A DNA stretch of 54,510 nt from the NCBI GenBank assembly GCA_034665745.1, contig JAXDJJ010000075.1, forward strand, positions 1 through 54,510. The letters are read 5' to 3'. This stretch comes from JAXDJJ01 sp034665745. GTDB taxonomy: Bacteria > Actinomycetota > CADDZG01 > WHSQ01. Positions 16,355 through 24,676 of the stretch are shown in pieces. The notes under the pieces were generated by a model. That model searched no databases and was not told where the DNA came from. It worked only from the letters and a program-made list of their open reading frames with translations. The first letter of the stretch is position 1; each line of letters opens with the position of its first letter. The position numbers and the translations under genes are program-made.

Positions 16355-18144
16355 ACCGCGACGAACAGAAGCTGCGAGACGCTTTCCAGCAAAAGCTCGG
16401 TGACCTGAAGCCCACGACGGGTATCGACTCGATCCGTCGGGGCGCGCGGCGGGGCCGCGTGATGACTGCACTCGCGACCGTTCTCTTCGTCTCAATTGCC
16501 GGCGTCGGTGGTTACGCACTAACCCGATCCACCGCTGATGGAGAAGATCGTGTCGTGGGGCCCGGGCCTAAATCCGACGACGGACTGATCGCGTTCACCA
16601 TCCAGGGCTCGAAAGACCCGATGCCGTGGATCGCCACGGTTCCTGCCGCCGGTGGCCAGGTCACGAAGCTGCGGGAAGGACAGAGCCCCGCGTGGTCGCC
16701 CGACGGAACACGGATCGCATTCACCTGTCATCCGGGAATCTGCACGATGAACGCCGACGGGACCGTGGTTGAACAGGTCACCGAGCCCCCAGACGGTGCG
16801 ATCGATGAGGACCCAGCTTGGGGATTGAACAGAACGATCGCGTTCTCCCGCTATTTCATGGACACACAGCCGCAGGGGGCGGACATCTACCTCGTGTCCG
16901 AGGACGGGGACAACCAGCAACAGGTCTTGGTGGACGATGACGTCAGTCAGTCGCCAAGCTTCTCGCCCGATGGCAAGCGGATCGCGTTCAGCCGATCACC
17001 GGGTGAAAGCGCCCAGGCTGGAACCGCGGGGGTTGGGCTGCTCGTCGCGAACGCGGACGGAGGGGAGCCCACGGTCCTCCTTTCAACGACAGCGGCACGT
17101 CCCGACTGGTCGCCGGATGGGAGAACCATCATCTTCGACGAGGCATCCGCCTTATGGACGATCTCTCCTTCCGGAGGGGATCCCCACAAGCTTCCTACGG
17201 TGAGCGGACGGGCATTCGATGTGGGCTCCTTCCCCTCCTGGGCTCCGGACTCCCGACGGTTCGCTTTCATGTGCTCTTCGTCGGGTACCAATGGCAACGA
17301 CATCTGCCTCGGAGATGTCGATCGTGAGGGTTATGAAGTGCTGGTCGCTACCAGCGAGATTGAAGCGTCACCGGCGTGGCAACCGACCGTCTCCTCAGCG
17401 CCCGATTGCCCAACCGTCCACGAGGGTGGCTACCGCTTCGCCGTTGCCCCGTCGCCGGCGGCTCCTGGGTCGGCCGCGACAATCAGCGGCGCGATCCCTA
17501 TGTTCGGGGAGGGGGGCCAGTACATACCTCCGGGGCCCGCCGACGCACTCCACTTCTGGGTCGACGCCGATCCCGAGGACTGGCAGGCCCTGATCGATTC
17601 GAAAGGTTCTCCGAACGCGTACTTCAGACCGAACGAGAACCCGGAACAAGGAACCTATCTAGGCTCGGTCGACGTTTCGGATCCGACGCAGTGCACCTAC
17701 CACTTCGATTTCACGGTCCCGGATCTGGAACCGGGCGAGCACACCATCGTCGGCATGCTCTTCGGAGGGGACGGCGCGGTCCCCATGACGGAGGGAGACA
17801 CGCTGAAAGTATTCGTGTGTCAGCCTGCCTCGGCGGCCTACCGAGAGCTATTCCGGAATGGGTCGATCACCCAAGCGCCGGTCAAGAGCGACATCCTCGT
17901 CATGGATTCTGCAGTTCGGGGTGCGTGGTACATCGTGGCGAAGGTCGATGGATCGATCCCGGTTTGGGTGACGGATCGCGATCCGGAAGGCGAGGAAGTG
18001 GGCCGAATCATCACAGCGAACGATGCGGCTCAACGGCTCTCGTCCGCTGACTTCGTTGATATGCCCCTTTCCCGATCGGAGTCAGCCCAGGCGGCAGGCG
18101 ACCCCGATCGCATCGCGTCCGCCGAGTCATGCATGAGCGGGTGA
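16351..18144 (+). CDS. Membrane-anchored TolB-like beta-propeller protein, putative anti-sigma factor
   Basis: This 597-residue protein has a basic cytoplasmic N-terminus of about 36 residues (DEQKLRDAFQQKLGDL, then RRGARRGR). One transmembrane helix follows (TALATVLFVSIAGVGGYAL, about 39-57). Outside are PD40/TolB repeats: PAWSPDGTRIAFTC, PSFSPDGKRIAFSR, PDWSPDGRTIIFDE and PSWAPDSRRFAFMC, spanning roughly 90-350. A C-terminal domain of about 240 residues has paired cysteines and no recognised family. Overlap with the sigma gene and this topology suggest it binds the sigma factor inside and senses something outside. A canonical zinc anti-sigma motif is not present, so the anti-sigma role is inference. 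Confidence 0.75.
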   Translation: MNRDEQKLRDAFQQKLGDLKPTTGIDSIRRGARRGRVMTALATVLFVSIAGVGGYALTRSTADGEDRVVGPGPKSDDGLIAFTIQGSKDPMPWIATVPAAGGQVTKLREGQSPAWSPDGTRIAFTCHPGICTMNADGTVVEQVTEPPDGAIDEDPAWGLNRTIAFSRYFMDTQPQGADIYLVSEDGDNQQQVLVDDDVSQSPSFSPDGKRIAFSRSPGESAQAGTAGVGLLVANADGGEPTVLLSTTAARPDWSPDGRTIIFDEASALWTISPSGGDPHKLPTVSGRAFDVGSFPSWAPDSRRFAFMCSSSGTNGNDICLGDVDREGYEVLVATSEIEASPAWQPTVSSAPDCPTVHEGGYRFAVAPSPAAPGSAATISGAIPMFGEGGQYIPPGPADALHFWVDADPEDWQALIDSKGSPNAYFRPNENPEQGTYLGSVDVSDPTQCTYHFDFTVPDLEPGEHTIVGMLFGGDGAVPMTEGDTLKVFVCQPASAAYRELFRNGSITQAPVKSDILVMDSAVRGAWYIVAKVDGSIPVWVTDRDPEGEEVGRIITANDAAQRLSSADFVDMPLSRSESAQAAGDPDRIASAESCMSG

Positions 18145-18165
18145 GGCTTGTCTCCCGCTCCACCA

Positions 18166-18190
18166 CAACCTTTTGAGCGTTCGTGTCGTC
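18166..18190 (+). promoter_or_regulatory. ECF-type promoter P1
   Basis: CAACCTTTTG and TGTCGTCTAAT, with 17 bases between CAAC (18166-18169) and CGTC (18187-18190), fit the AAC/CGTC pattern of ECF promoters. The same boxes and spacing recur at 19279-19303. It lies 33 bp before the GTG of the lipoprotein gene at 18223. Confidence 0.65.
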
Positions 18191-18222
18191 TAATCGAGGA
18201 GAGATAGCGAAGGAAGGGCGAA

Positions 18223-19272
18223 GTGAACGTCGTCAGGCACGTGATGGTCGGCTTCATCGTCCTTTCGACATCTCTCGCGGCATGCACGGCAAGTGACTCC
18301 GGGACCCCTTCGGCGAAGGCACCGAATCCCACCGCCTCAACTGACCCCGCGGCTGGCGATCATGAGCTCGAGTGGGTGTTCGGTATCGCCGAGGAGGCGG
18401 GCTTCGAGGTTCAAGAGGTAAGTCGAGGCGCGCCGACCATCGTCAGAGGTTCCTCGACGTTCCAAATGTGGGCGTCCGTCTCAGAAGACGATCGGGATAG
18501 GGCGAAGCAACTTGGGGACGAGGGCTACGAACCGGTTGGAACGGTCGGGGGGATCAGACTGTTCAGCGACGGCCAGCGTCTCACCTGGGAGATCAACGGC
18601 ATCTTCGTCTGGCTCTCCGGGGTCGAAGGCATCGACGGAGAGACGCGGGGGGTTGCCGATCTCGTACAGGCTTCGACCGTGTTTGCTTGGGATGGGGGCC
18701 TGGCAGACGATGCCGACCGACGAGATCAACTGACCGAGCGCGTCGGCCAGGTTGCTTGCCATGACGGTCTTGGGGACCTGATGGGTGAGGGATCTGGTGA
18801 CCAGAGCGGCCCTGGTCCTCAAGCTCCGGACGAACAGCACGACGGAACCGATCTCACGGGGTTCTCCATGGGTCGTTACAGAGACGGAACGTTCGAGATG
18901 AGCTTCGGAACCCGTGGGCCGATCCCGGAGAGACTCGACAAAGGTCAGAAGCTGTCCTTCGTCCTTACCGGTACGTCCAAGACGCCCGGGTACCGCTTCG
19001 CCTCGATCACCACGACCCTGCGCGGCGGCACGTGGAAGGTCTTGATCCGAAACGAGGACGACGACGGTAACTACCCCATCGAGCCAGAGGTAGCCGGCAA
19101 CGGTCTTAACCTCATAGTCGATGCCGAACTGGTGCCTCGCCTCATGCGCGGGAGCTTCAGATGGCACGTCTTCTCGCAGTGGATGCCGGAGCCAACCAGG
19201 AGCGCGTCTCAGATCTATTCCGACTACTGCCCCGACACTGGCTTCCCGAAGTTCGGGGGCCACTCGAGCTAG
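18223..19272 (+). CDS. Lipoprotein of unknown function, likely ECF-regulated
   Basis: A 349-residue product starting with GTG after a good site (GGAAGGGC). The signal ends in the lipobox LAAC (Cys at about 21), followed by a Ser/Thr/Pro linker. The mature part has two regions: about 45-170 (beta/alpha, ELEWVFGIAEEAGFEV) and about 200-345 (beta-rich, GRYRDGTFEMSFGTRGPIPE, KLSFVLTGTSK). No family is recognised. It is preceded by a promoter matching the one ahead of the next operon and lies just downstream of the sigma/anti-sigma pair. Confidence 0.8.
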   Translation: MNVVRHVMVGFIVLSTSLAACTASDSGTPSAKAPNPTASTDPAAGDHELEWVFGIAEEAGFEVQEVSRGAPTIVRGSSTFQMWASVSEDDRDRAKQLGDEGYEPVGTVGGIRLFSDGQRLTWEINGIFVWLSGVEGIDGETRGVADLVQASTVFAWDGGLADDADRRDQLTERVGQVACHDGLGDLMGEGSGDQSGPGPQAPDEQHDGTDLTGFSMGRYRDGTFEMSFGTRGPIPERLDKGQKLSFVLTGTSKTPGYRFASITTTLRGGTWKVLIRNEDDDGNYPIEPEVAGNGLNLIVDAELVPRLMRGSFRWHVFSQWMPEPTRSASQIYSDYCPDTGFPKFGGHSS

Positions 19273-19278
19273 CCAAAG

Positions 19279-19303
19279 CAACTTTTTGGAACCACATGTC
19301 GTC
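19279..19303 (+). promoter_or_regulatory. ECF-type promoter P2
   Basis: CAACTTTTTG then ATGTCGTCTAAT, with CAAC (19279-19282) and CGTC (19300-19303) exactly 17 bases apart, as at 18166. It lies 32 bp upstream of the GTG at 19336 and overlaps the end of the intergenic region after the preceding lipoprotein stop. Confidence 0.65.
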
Positions 19304-19335
19304 TAATGCCGGAGGGAGAGACGGAAGGACCGAAC

Positions 19336-20748
19336 GTGAGGTGGCCGAAGAGCGCGGTTGTCGTCTTCGGCGCGCCTGCACTGATAGGGGCATGCACCCC
19401 CAACGACAGGGTCAAGAGTCGAAAGGATCTCAACCGCGTAGTCGGAGCATCTTTGGTTCTACTGATGCTGGCTGCTTGCGAACCGGATACGGCACGAGAC
19501 ACTCCCACCGCTCAGGTCAGTCCGACGGCCATGGTTTCGCCCAAGAGAACTCCCCGACCTGAGCGCGATGAGCCCTACCGACGCACCAAGGCATGGGCCA
19601 AGCCCGGAGAGATCGCGCTAACCGATGTGACACCCATCGCTGCACTCCCAGGAGAACCGGAGCAACCCTTCCAGCTCTCCGATCTGTCGCCCGACAACGC
19701 CCTGATCTCCTTCTTGCGCTTCGACGATCCGCAGCTGCGGGCTGAGATCGGAACGCTCGAGGTCGCGACGGGGCGGGAGACGATGAGGTTCGCGCTCGGG
19801 CCTCGATCGATCGACCGGAAGGATGGAGCGAAGGGCGGAAGAGGGCACGGCGCCTACATCAATCTCAAGACCGGACTCCCGCTCTTCTCGCCCGATGGAG
19901 ATCGGCTTCTCTTCCAGGATGGTCACTTTCTCCGGGTGCTCGACCTGGGTACCCACACGTCGCAGATCGCGGCGCGGACCTCGAACCGTTACGGCATCGG
20001 ATATCAATGGCTCGCGGACGGAAGGATCGCGTACGTGGGCAAGAACCGCCGCCTGATGGTCCGGCGGGTAGGACGGCATCCGGAGTACACCGGAGTCACG
20101 TTCTACAAACCGAAGGGTTACGACGATCTGCTCGAACATTGGTCGGTAGACCCGCAGGGCAAGAAAGTCCTCTACTGGAAGGTGTGTGAAACCACACTGC
20201 TGGACCTCGAGAGTGGGGACGAGAAGTTGCTCTCTAACGTCTTGTCGGCATCGATCGACTCCTGGTCTCCGAGTGGGAAACGCTTCTTCCTTAGGAGCGG
20301 GGACACCCCCAGCACATACCGAGGCTGGCAGAACACATGCCCGGAGATCGAAGATGACACGCCGCTGTTCGGATACAACGACGTACTCTTCTCCCGCGAA
20401 GGCCGCCGATTGATCCCAGCGGACCACAGCGTGTTCGGCGAGAGGTTGTCGTCGAACCATGGTCACTCGTTGACGTGGTCGGACGATGAGCACTGGTTGC
20501 TCGCTGCCCACCAGCCATCCGGAACATGCGTGACCGCGTTCAAGAGCCTGTACGCGGCCCACCTAGATTCTCGGATCCGTGATCCTCTCCTCCGTCACCG
20601 GATGATGGGTGATCCCCTTGCGGGTCGGGACGGTCTCATCGTGTTCGCCCGCTACAACTCGATGCTCGAATCGATCTGCACCGATGGTGACGCCTCCAAC
20701 GATGATTCCAGTGGGACCCTCTACACAGCGCGTATCTCGATGCCGTGA
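19336..20748 (+). CDS. Lipoprotein with TolB-like beta-propeller
   Basis: GTG 19336 is chosen because GGAAGGACC precedes it; an ATG at 19306 would add ten residues. The 470-residue product has two candidate lipoboxes in tandem. FGAPALIGAC comes first, then after a charged segment (KSRKDLNR) a second full signal ending in LLMLAAC. Only one can be used. The mature part contains PD40/TolB-like strands: LSPDNALISFLRFDD, FSPDGDRLLFQDG, LADGRIAYVGKN, DPQGKKVLYWKV and WSPSGKRFFLRSG. It is the first gene of an operon with four following genes whose starts overlap or nearly touch. Confidence 0.8.
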   Translation: MRWPKSAVVVFGAPALIGACTPNDRVKSRKDLNRVVGASLVLLMLAACEPDTARDTPTAQVSPTAMVSPKRTPRPERDEPYRRTKAWAKPGEIALTDVTPIAALPGEPEQPFQLSDLSPDNALISFLRFDDPQLRAEIGTLEVATGRETMRFALGPRSIDRKDGAKGGRGHGAYINLKTGLPLFSPDGDRLLFQDGHFLRVLDLGTHTSQIAARTSNRYGIGYQWLADGRIAYVGKNRRLMVRRVGRHPEYTGVTFYKPKGYDDLLEHWSVDPQGKKVLYWKVCETTLLDLESGDEKLLSNVLSASIDSWSPSGKRFFLRSGDTPSTYRGWQNTCPEIEDDTPLFGYNDVLFSREGRRLIPADHSVFGERLSSNHGHSLTWSDDEHWLLAAHQPSGTCVTAFKSLYAAHLDSRIRDPLLRHRMMGDPLAGRDGLIVFARYNSMLESICTDGDASNDDSSGTLYTARISMP

Positions 20749-21440
20749 GAAGGGCGATCGGTTTTGTGGTGTCCCTTGGGTTCGTCCTTACCGCGTGCGG
20801 ATCGCCGCAGTCTGCTACGCCCTCTCCTTCAGCTGCCAAGGACGATCTTCTCTACAGGTGTAGCGGAGATCCCTTCGACCCCGAAGCTCTGGAGGGTTCT
20901 GGAAGTCTCGAGAAGGATGATTCCCCGCTCGGCGAAGCGTTACGTCGCCTGTTCGAGTCCAGCGAAGGAGACCTGCTCGCCCGCGAGGACGGGTGGCGGG
21001 TCGTTGGAGAGACGTCCGATGAGGTCCAGGTGATGGCCCCGAGGGACGGTGAATGGTTCGTGTCGGCGCGCTTCACCAAGGAAGGCGACCGTTACATCAC
21101 GGGCGGATTCGGCGACTGCCGGCCCACAGCGGTCCTCGGTAGCCGAAGTCCTATGACCTGGGAGCTCGCAGACAGCGTCGGGCGGGACAGCGACACGATC
21201 AGCGTCCTCGCAACCGAGATCGAGTGCGCAAGCGCCCGAAGCCCCGCGCCGGAACAGATCGATGCTCACGTGACGTACTCGGAAGAGGAGGTCTCGGTTC
21301 TGGTCTACGTGGATGAGATCGTCGGCGGCGAGTGTCCCGGCAATCCTCCGGTGCCGTTCACTGTCGAGTTGTCGGAACCTATTGGCGATCGCGCCGTGCT
21401 CGACGCTGCACGTTACCCACCTAGGAAGAGGCACCCGTGA
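20745..21440 (+). CDS. Small lipoprotein, second gene of envelope operon
   Basis: A 231-residue lipoprotein with the signal RRAIGFVVSLGFVLTAC (Cys at 18). The mature part is acidic with several cysteines (YRCSGDPFDPEAL, GGFGDCRPTAV, IECASA, GGECPGNPP), suggesting disulfides. No family is recognised. Its GTG overlaps the previous stop by four bases (GTGA), so translation is probably coupled. Its own stop overlaps the next GTG in the same way. Confidence 0.78.
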   Translation: MRRAIGFVVSLGFVLTACGSPQSATPSPSAAKDDLLYRCSGDPFDPEALEGSGSLEKDDSPLGEALRRLFESSEGDLLAREDGWRVVGETSDEVQVMAPRDGEWFVSARFTKEGDRYITGGFGDCRPTAVLGSRSPMTWELADSVGRDSDTISVLATEIECASARSPAPEQIDAHVTYSEEEVSVLVYVDEIVGGECPGNPPVPFTVELSEPIGDRAVLDAARYPPRKRHP

Positions 21441-21856
21441 AACGCGCCGCCGGGGGTTTGGTCATAGCAGTCCTCATCGGGGGGGCCGTGTGGATCGGGC
21501 TGACATCGTCGGGGCTCAGTCAGTTGCCACCCTTGGTATCCCCCACTCCGTCCTCCCAACCGGTCGGGACTTCGAGGTTCAAGGCGTGGTCCAACTCAGG
21601 ACAGGCCGAAGTGGGGGTCGCGTATATCTATGAGACCGGACACTGTGGCCTGACCTATCTGCTGGACTTCGACGGAAGCTTCTGGGACGCGGTCAACCCC
21701 GCTGCCCCCAGGCACCCGCCCTCCTTCTTCATCAACTATGACAAGGGCGTCATCGAGCTGCTGTCTGAGGATGTGGCCACCTACACCTCGTCGACCGACA
21801 GAGTCATCACGCTCGAACGCCGAACAGGCCCCGTCGTGCTTGGATTCTGCGGCTAG
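21437..21856 (+). CDS. Membrane-anchored extracytoplasmic protein, third gene of envelope operon
   Basis: A 139-residue product with an N-terminal anchor (KRAAGGLVIAVLIGGAVWIG) and no lipobox Cys, then a Pro/Ser linker and a small beta-rich domain with two cysteines (GHCGLTYLLDFDG and LGFCG). The anchor sequence is nearly repeated at the start of the next two genes, while the rest is unrelated. The GTG overlaps the previous stop by four bases. Function is unknown. Confidence 0.75.
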   Translation: MKRAAGGLVIAVLIGGAVWIGLTSSGLSQLPPLVSPTPSSQPVGTSRFKAWSNSGQAEVGVAYIYETGHCGLTYLLDFDGSFWDAVNPAAPRHPPSFFINYDKGVIELLSEDVATYTSSTDRVITLERRTGPVVLGFCG

Positions 21857-23019
21857 TGAAGCGGTTCGTCGGGTTCCTAGTTGTTGCGTTTCTCGTCGGG
21901 GGGGCGGTGTGGATCGGTGCGCTCTCGAATAGGCCTCGGCCAAGCTCAGTGTCTCAGGCCCCGCACACGGCTAGCCCGTCACCGATCTTCCCGACCGTCA
22001 TCCCCGTCATGAGTTGTAATGACGTCCGCATCCCGCGCAACGTCGAGCTAGACACGGGCATCGACCGGGAGACCGGATTGCTGACCGTCAACTACACGAA
22101 GCCCGGCACAGCAGTGAACCTCTCGGTCACCGTCGCTTACAGGAACGCCAACTGCTCGTGGCCGCAGAACCGTTCGATCCGTAAGGTGATCGTCCACGCG
22201 CTGACGACTCCCCTGGAGGAGGAGAGCCGCGGCACCTACGTCGTCGCGAAATGTTCCCACCCGGTACATCGTCCGGTTCACATGGTGCTCGCGTGCGCCG
22301 ACTTCGGGCTCCGGGCCAACAACCTCGACTGGTCCACGTGGAAACGTGATCGCGCGGAGGGCCAAGGCAGCTTCGTGATGAAGGACTTCACGGCCCCCGA
22401 GTTCGGGATCGACCGGCGACAGGGAACGGTCCGCCTGAGTGGGCGTCGTTACTGCATCGGTCTCGAGCGATTCACCTTCTGGCGCGGCACCGTCGTCCTC
22501 GACCGACCCGTCGAAGGCCAGACCGAGATCGATCTCTATCCCGCGTGTGGGTTCCCTGACAGCGTGGGCAACCCATCACCACCGCAATTCGGATGGGGCG
22601 CGGTTCCCACCGGTGATCAGCGCGTATGCCCCAAGGGGAAGTTCGCAGAGCCGAACAGAGAAGAGACCCTCGAGGCCGCGGCGGATCTCATGGCTGCGAC
22701 GAACGGGCGGTTACAGGAACCGAAGGCGACATGGTCGTTGCTCGACCGGTCGTTGCGCCAGATGTTCCGAAGCTTCCGTGCGTTCTCGGTTGCGATGCGC
22801 TCACATGTGGAACCGGTCTATCAGGAGTGGGGTTTCTCGGAAGAGATTGGGTTCGGTCGTGTGTCTTTCATGCCCGAGGTGTCGTGCGACAAGGAGGTTC
22901 TTAAGGCGACGAGTGTTGCCCAGGCATACTTCCCCCGCTTCAACGGTGTCTCCGGTGGCGCCGTACAACTCTACTTCGTGGCGCGGCCGTCAGGGCCGAA
23001 GCTGTGGTTCGCATATTGA
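21856..23019 (+). CDS. Membrane-anchored extracytoplasmic protein, fourth gene of envelope operon
   Basis: A 387-residue protein with the shared anchor (KRFVGFLVVAFLVGGAVWIG) and no lipobox. The extracytoplasmic part has two halves. The first, about 50-230, is beta-rich with cysteines (SVTVAYRNANCSWPQN, RRYCIGLERFTFWRG). The second, about 250-385, is helical then mixed (EETLEAAADLMAATNG, LLDRSLRQMFRSFRAF). The start GTG shares one base with the preceding TAG. No family is recognised. Confidence 0.78.
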   Translation: MKRFVGFLVVAFLVGGAVWIGALSNRPRPSSVSQAPHTASPSPIFPTVIPVMSCNDVRIPRNVELDTGIDRETGLLTVNYTKPGTAVNLSVTVAYRNANCSWPQNRSIRKVIVHALTTPLEEESRGTYVVAKCSHPVHRPVHMVLACADFGLRANNLDWSTWKRDRAEGQGSFVMKDFTAPEFGIDRRQGTVRLSGRRYCIGLERFTFWRGTVVLDRPVEGQTEIDLYPACGFPDSVGNPSPPQFGWGAVPTGDQRVCPKGKFAEPNREETLEAAADLMAATNGRLQEPKATWSLLDRSLRQMFRSFRAFSVAMRSHVEPVYQEWGFSEEIGFGRVSFMPEVSCDKEVLKATSVAQAYFPRFNGVSGGAVQLYFVARPSGPKLWFAY

Positions 23020-23038
23020 TCATCGATAAGGTGATGGC

Positions 23039-23449
23039 GTGAAGCGGGCAATAGGGTCCCTCGTTGTCATGGGCCTGATTGCGGGGGCGGTGTGGATCGG
23101 GCTCGCGTCTGAACCCGACGAGGTCGTCGTCTTCATCGCTGATGGGCGCTACAGCACACAGCCAGCCAGACTGGATTGTTCGCAGGATGACTTCATCTAT
23201 GCGGGCAAAGGTGTCCAGGCCCAGGGGGAGCCCGGCTCCCCAACTCCCTACTACGCCGCCATCGAAGCGCTTGTCGGTCTTCGATCGGGTGACCTGATCC
23301 TCCGACGAGTAACTGAGGTGCTGGTAGAGCGGAATGATCGCACCGTTGCGATCGCGTTCATCTCGAAGGCCGCAGGGGGCAGTTGGGTCGTCACGGCCCT
23401 GTCGAGCTGCGGCCGCGCTCGGATAACCCTCGGACAATCGGATGAGTGA
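23039..23449 (+). CDS. Membrane-anchored extracytoplasmic protein, last gene of envelope operon
   Basis: A 136-residue product with the shared anchor (KRAIGSLVVMGLIAGAVWIG) followed by a compact alpha/beta domain with AAIEALVGLRSGD, a run of strands (VTEVLVERNDRTVAIAFI) and two cysteines (LDCSQDD, LSSCGRA). The middle resembles sporulation/germination GerMN-type domains in strand pattern, but identity is too weak to assign. It begins 19 bp after the preceding stop. Confidence 0.7.
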   Translation: MKRAIGSLVVMGLIAGAVWIGLASEPDEVVVFIADGRYSTQPARLDCSQDDFIYAGKGVQAQGEPGSPTPYYAAIEALVGLRSGDLILRRVTEVLVERNDRTVAIAFISKAAGGSWVVTALSSCGRARITLGQSDE

Positions 23450-23496
23450 AACGCCCGAAGGATTGACGCCCGCGGCTGGTTGCGCGGAAAACTGAT

Positions 23497-24540
23497 TCAG
23501 CCACTACTGGAACCCCGGAACTCCTCAACGAACCGGTCCTCGAAGGCATAGTCGAATTTGGCACCGAGGTAGTCAGCCGCCTTCGGTAGAGCATCCATCC
23601 AGTCCCTGCCTCGGGTCGCCGCTACCGCCCACTCAACCGTCGCAGCGATCGCGTCGTCGTAGGTAGTTACCGGCTCGTATTCAAGCTCGTCGTGAGCCTT
23701 ATCCATCGAGACGATCCACGGGTGAAAGCCTCCCCATGGGTTCCGAAGCTCCCTTGATGTCGAGACTTCACGCGGGAGCAGGATCTCCTCCCACTGATGA
23801 CCCATCGCATTCGCGATCGAGCGCGCGATCGTTCTGACGTTCGGAGGGTCGGGGTCCCCGCAATTGAAGGCCCCGTGAACCTCTTGCTCCGCAGCCAAGC
23901 GGATCATCTCGGCGAGGTTGTGAACCGAGGTCGTGTGGAAGACGGTCTCACCTTCGTCGGCAAGGAGCACGAACGGACGACGGTCCAACGCTCGTTTAAT
24001 GAAGAACCATTCACGGCACTGGGTGTCGCCCGATCCGTAGATCGCGCACGGACGGATGACGCACACTGCGACGTCTGACTGGCCGAGCAAGACATCCTCG
24101 ATCGCGACCTTCTTCGTCGAGTACGTCTGATCGCCGGGCCGCGCCCGTCGCTGAGTCTCGAGGATCGGAACGGGTAAGCGAGGGAAGTCATCGGGCCCGG
24201 TCGCCTCGTCCAAAGTGCGACCTTCGTCATCCGCGTAGACAGAGGTAGTCGAGAAGGCGACGACGCTGCCAACGGCGTCTCCAAGTCCAACGAGTTGGTG
24301 GGCGTCTTCGATCTCGTAGGGGATGACATCGACGAGAACATCGAATCCGTTGCTCGTCGCTGATCTGAGTGAGTCGGGTTGCGAACGATCCACAACTATC
24401 TGCTTGAAGGTGCCTACTTCCACCGGGAGCTCGGTTTGACCGCGTGAACCGATCGTCACGTCCCAGCCGCCTTCGGCCAAGTGCCGGGCTACGTGTCGGC
24501 CAACGAAGCCAGTGCCGCCGAGAACGAAGGCCTTCCTCAC
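23497..24540 (-). CDS. NAD-dependent epimerase/dehydratase (extended SDR)
   Basis: The 347-residue protein has the Rossmann motif GGTGFVG at residues 8-14, STTSVYAD (the conserved Ser/Thr strand) near 98-103 and the catalytic YSTKK (Tyr140, Lys144), then a C-terminal substrate domain (RPCAIYG, VHNLAEMIRLAAE, GAFNCGDP). This is the layout of nucleotide-sugar epimerases and related reductases. Substrate cannot be read, and no sugar-nucleotide gene is adjacent. It converges on the envelope operon and ends 48 bp from it. Confidence 0.88.
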   Translation of the reverse strand: MRKAFVLGGTGFVGRHVARHLAEGGWDVTIGSRGQTELPVEVGTFKQIVVDRSQPDSLRSATSNGFDVLVDVIPYEIEDAHQLVGLGDAVGSVVAFSTTSVYADDEGRTLDEATGPDDFPRLPVPILETQRRARPGDQTYSTKKVAIEDVLLGQSDVAVCVIRPCAIYGSGDTQCREWFFIKRALDRRPFVLLADEGETVFHTTSVHNLAEMIRLAAEQEVHGAFNCGDPDPPNVRTIARSIANAMGHQWEEILLPREVSTSRELRNPWGGFHPWIVSMDKAHDELEYEPVTTYDDAIAATVEWAVAATRGRDWMDALPKAADYLGAKFDYAFEDRFVEEFRGSSSG

Positions 24541-24676
24541 GGGGAAGGGTCTCCCTTAGGCGTTGCCCGCCATATGTGTTCGAGGAAGTTTTGCTTCGAG
24601 CTTTCCTTCCCACTCGTCATTTGCGTCGTGAGGACCCCCGTAAACGAATCGAGAGGGTCCAGCGCTAGGGGACCCA

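Noticed and set aside
19618..20562. Minus-strand 314-residue frame opposite the TolB-like lipoprotein
   Set aside because: It is a shadow of the plus-strand gene: the forward frame has a signal peptide, PD40 repeats and overlapping operon neighbours.
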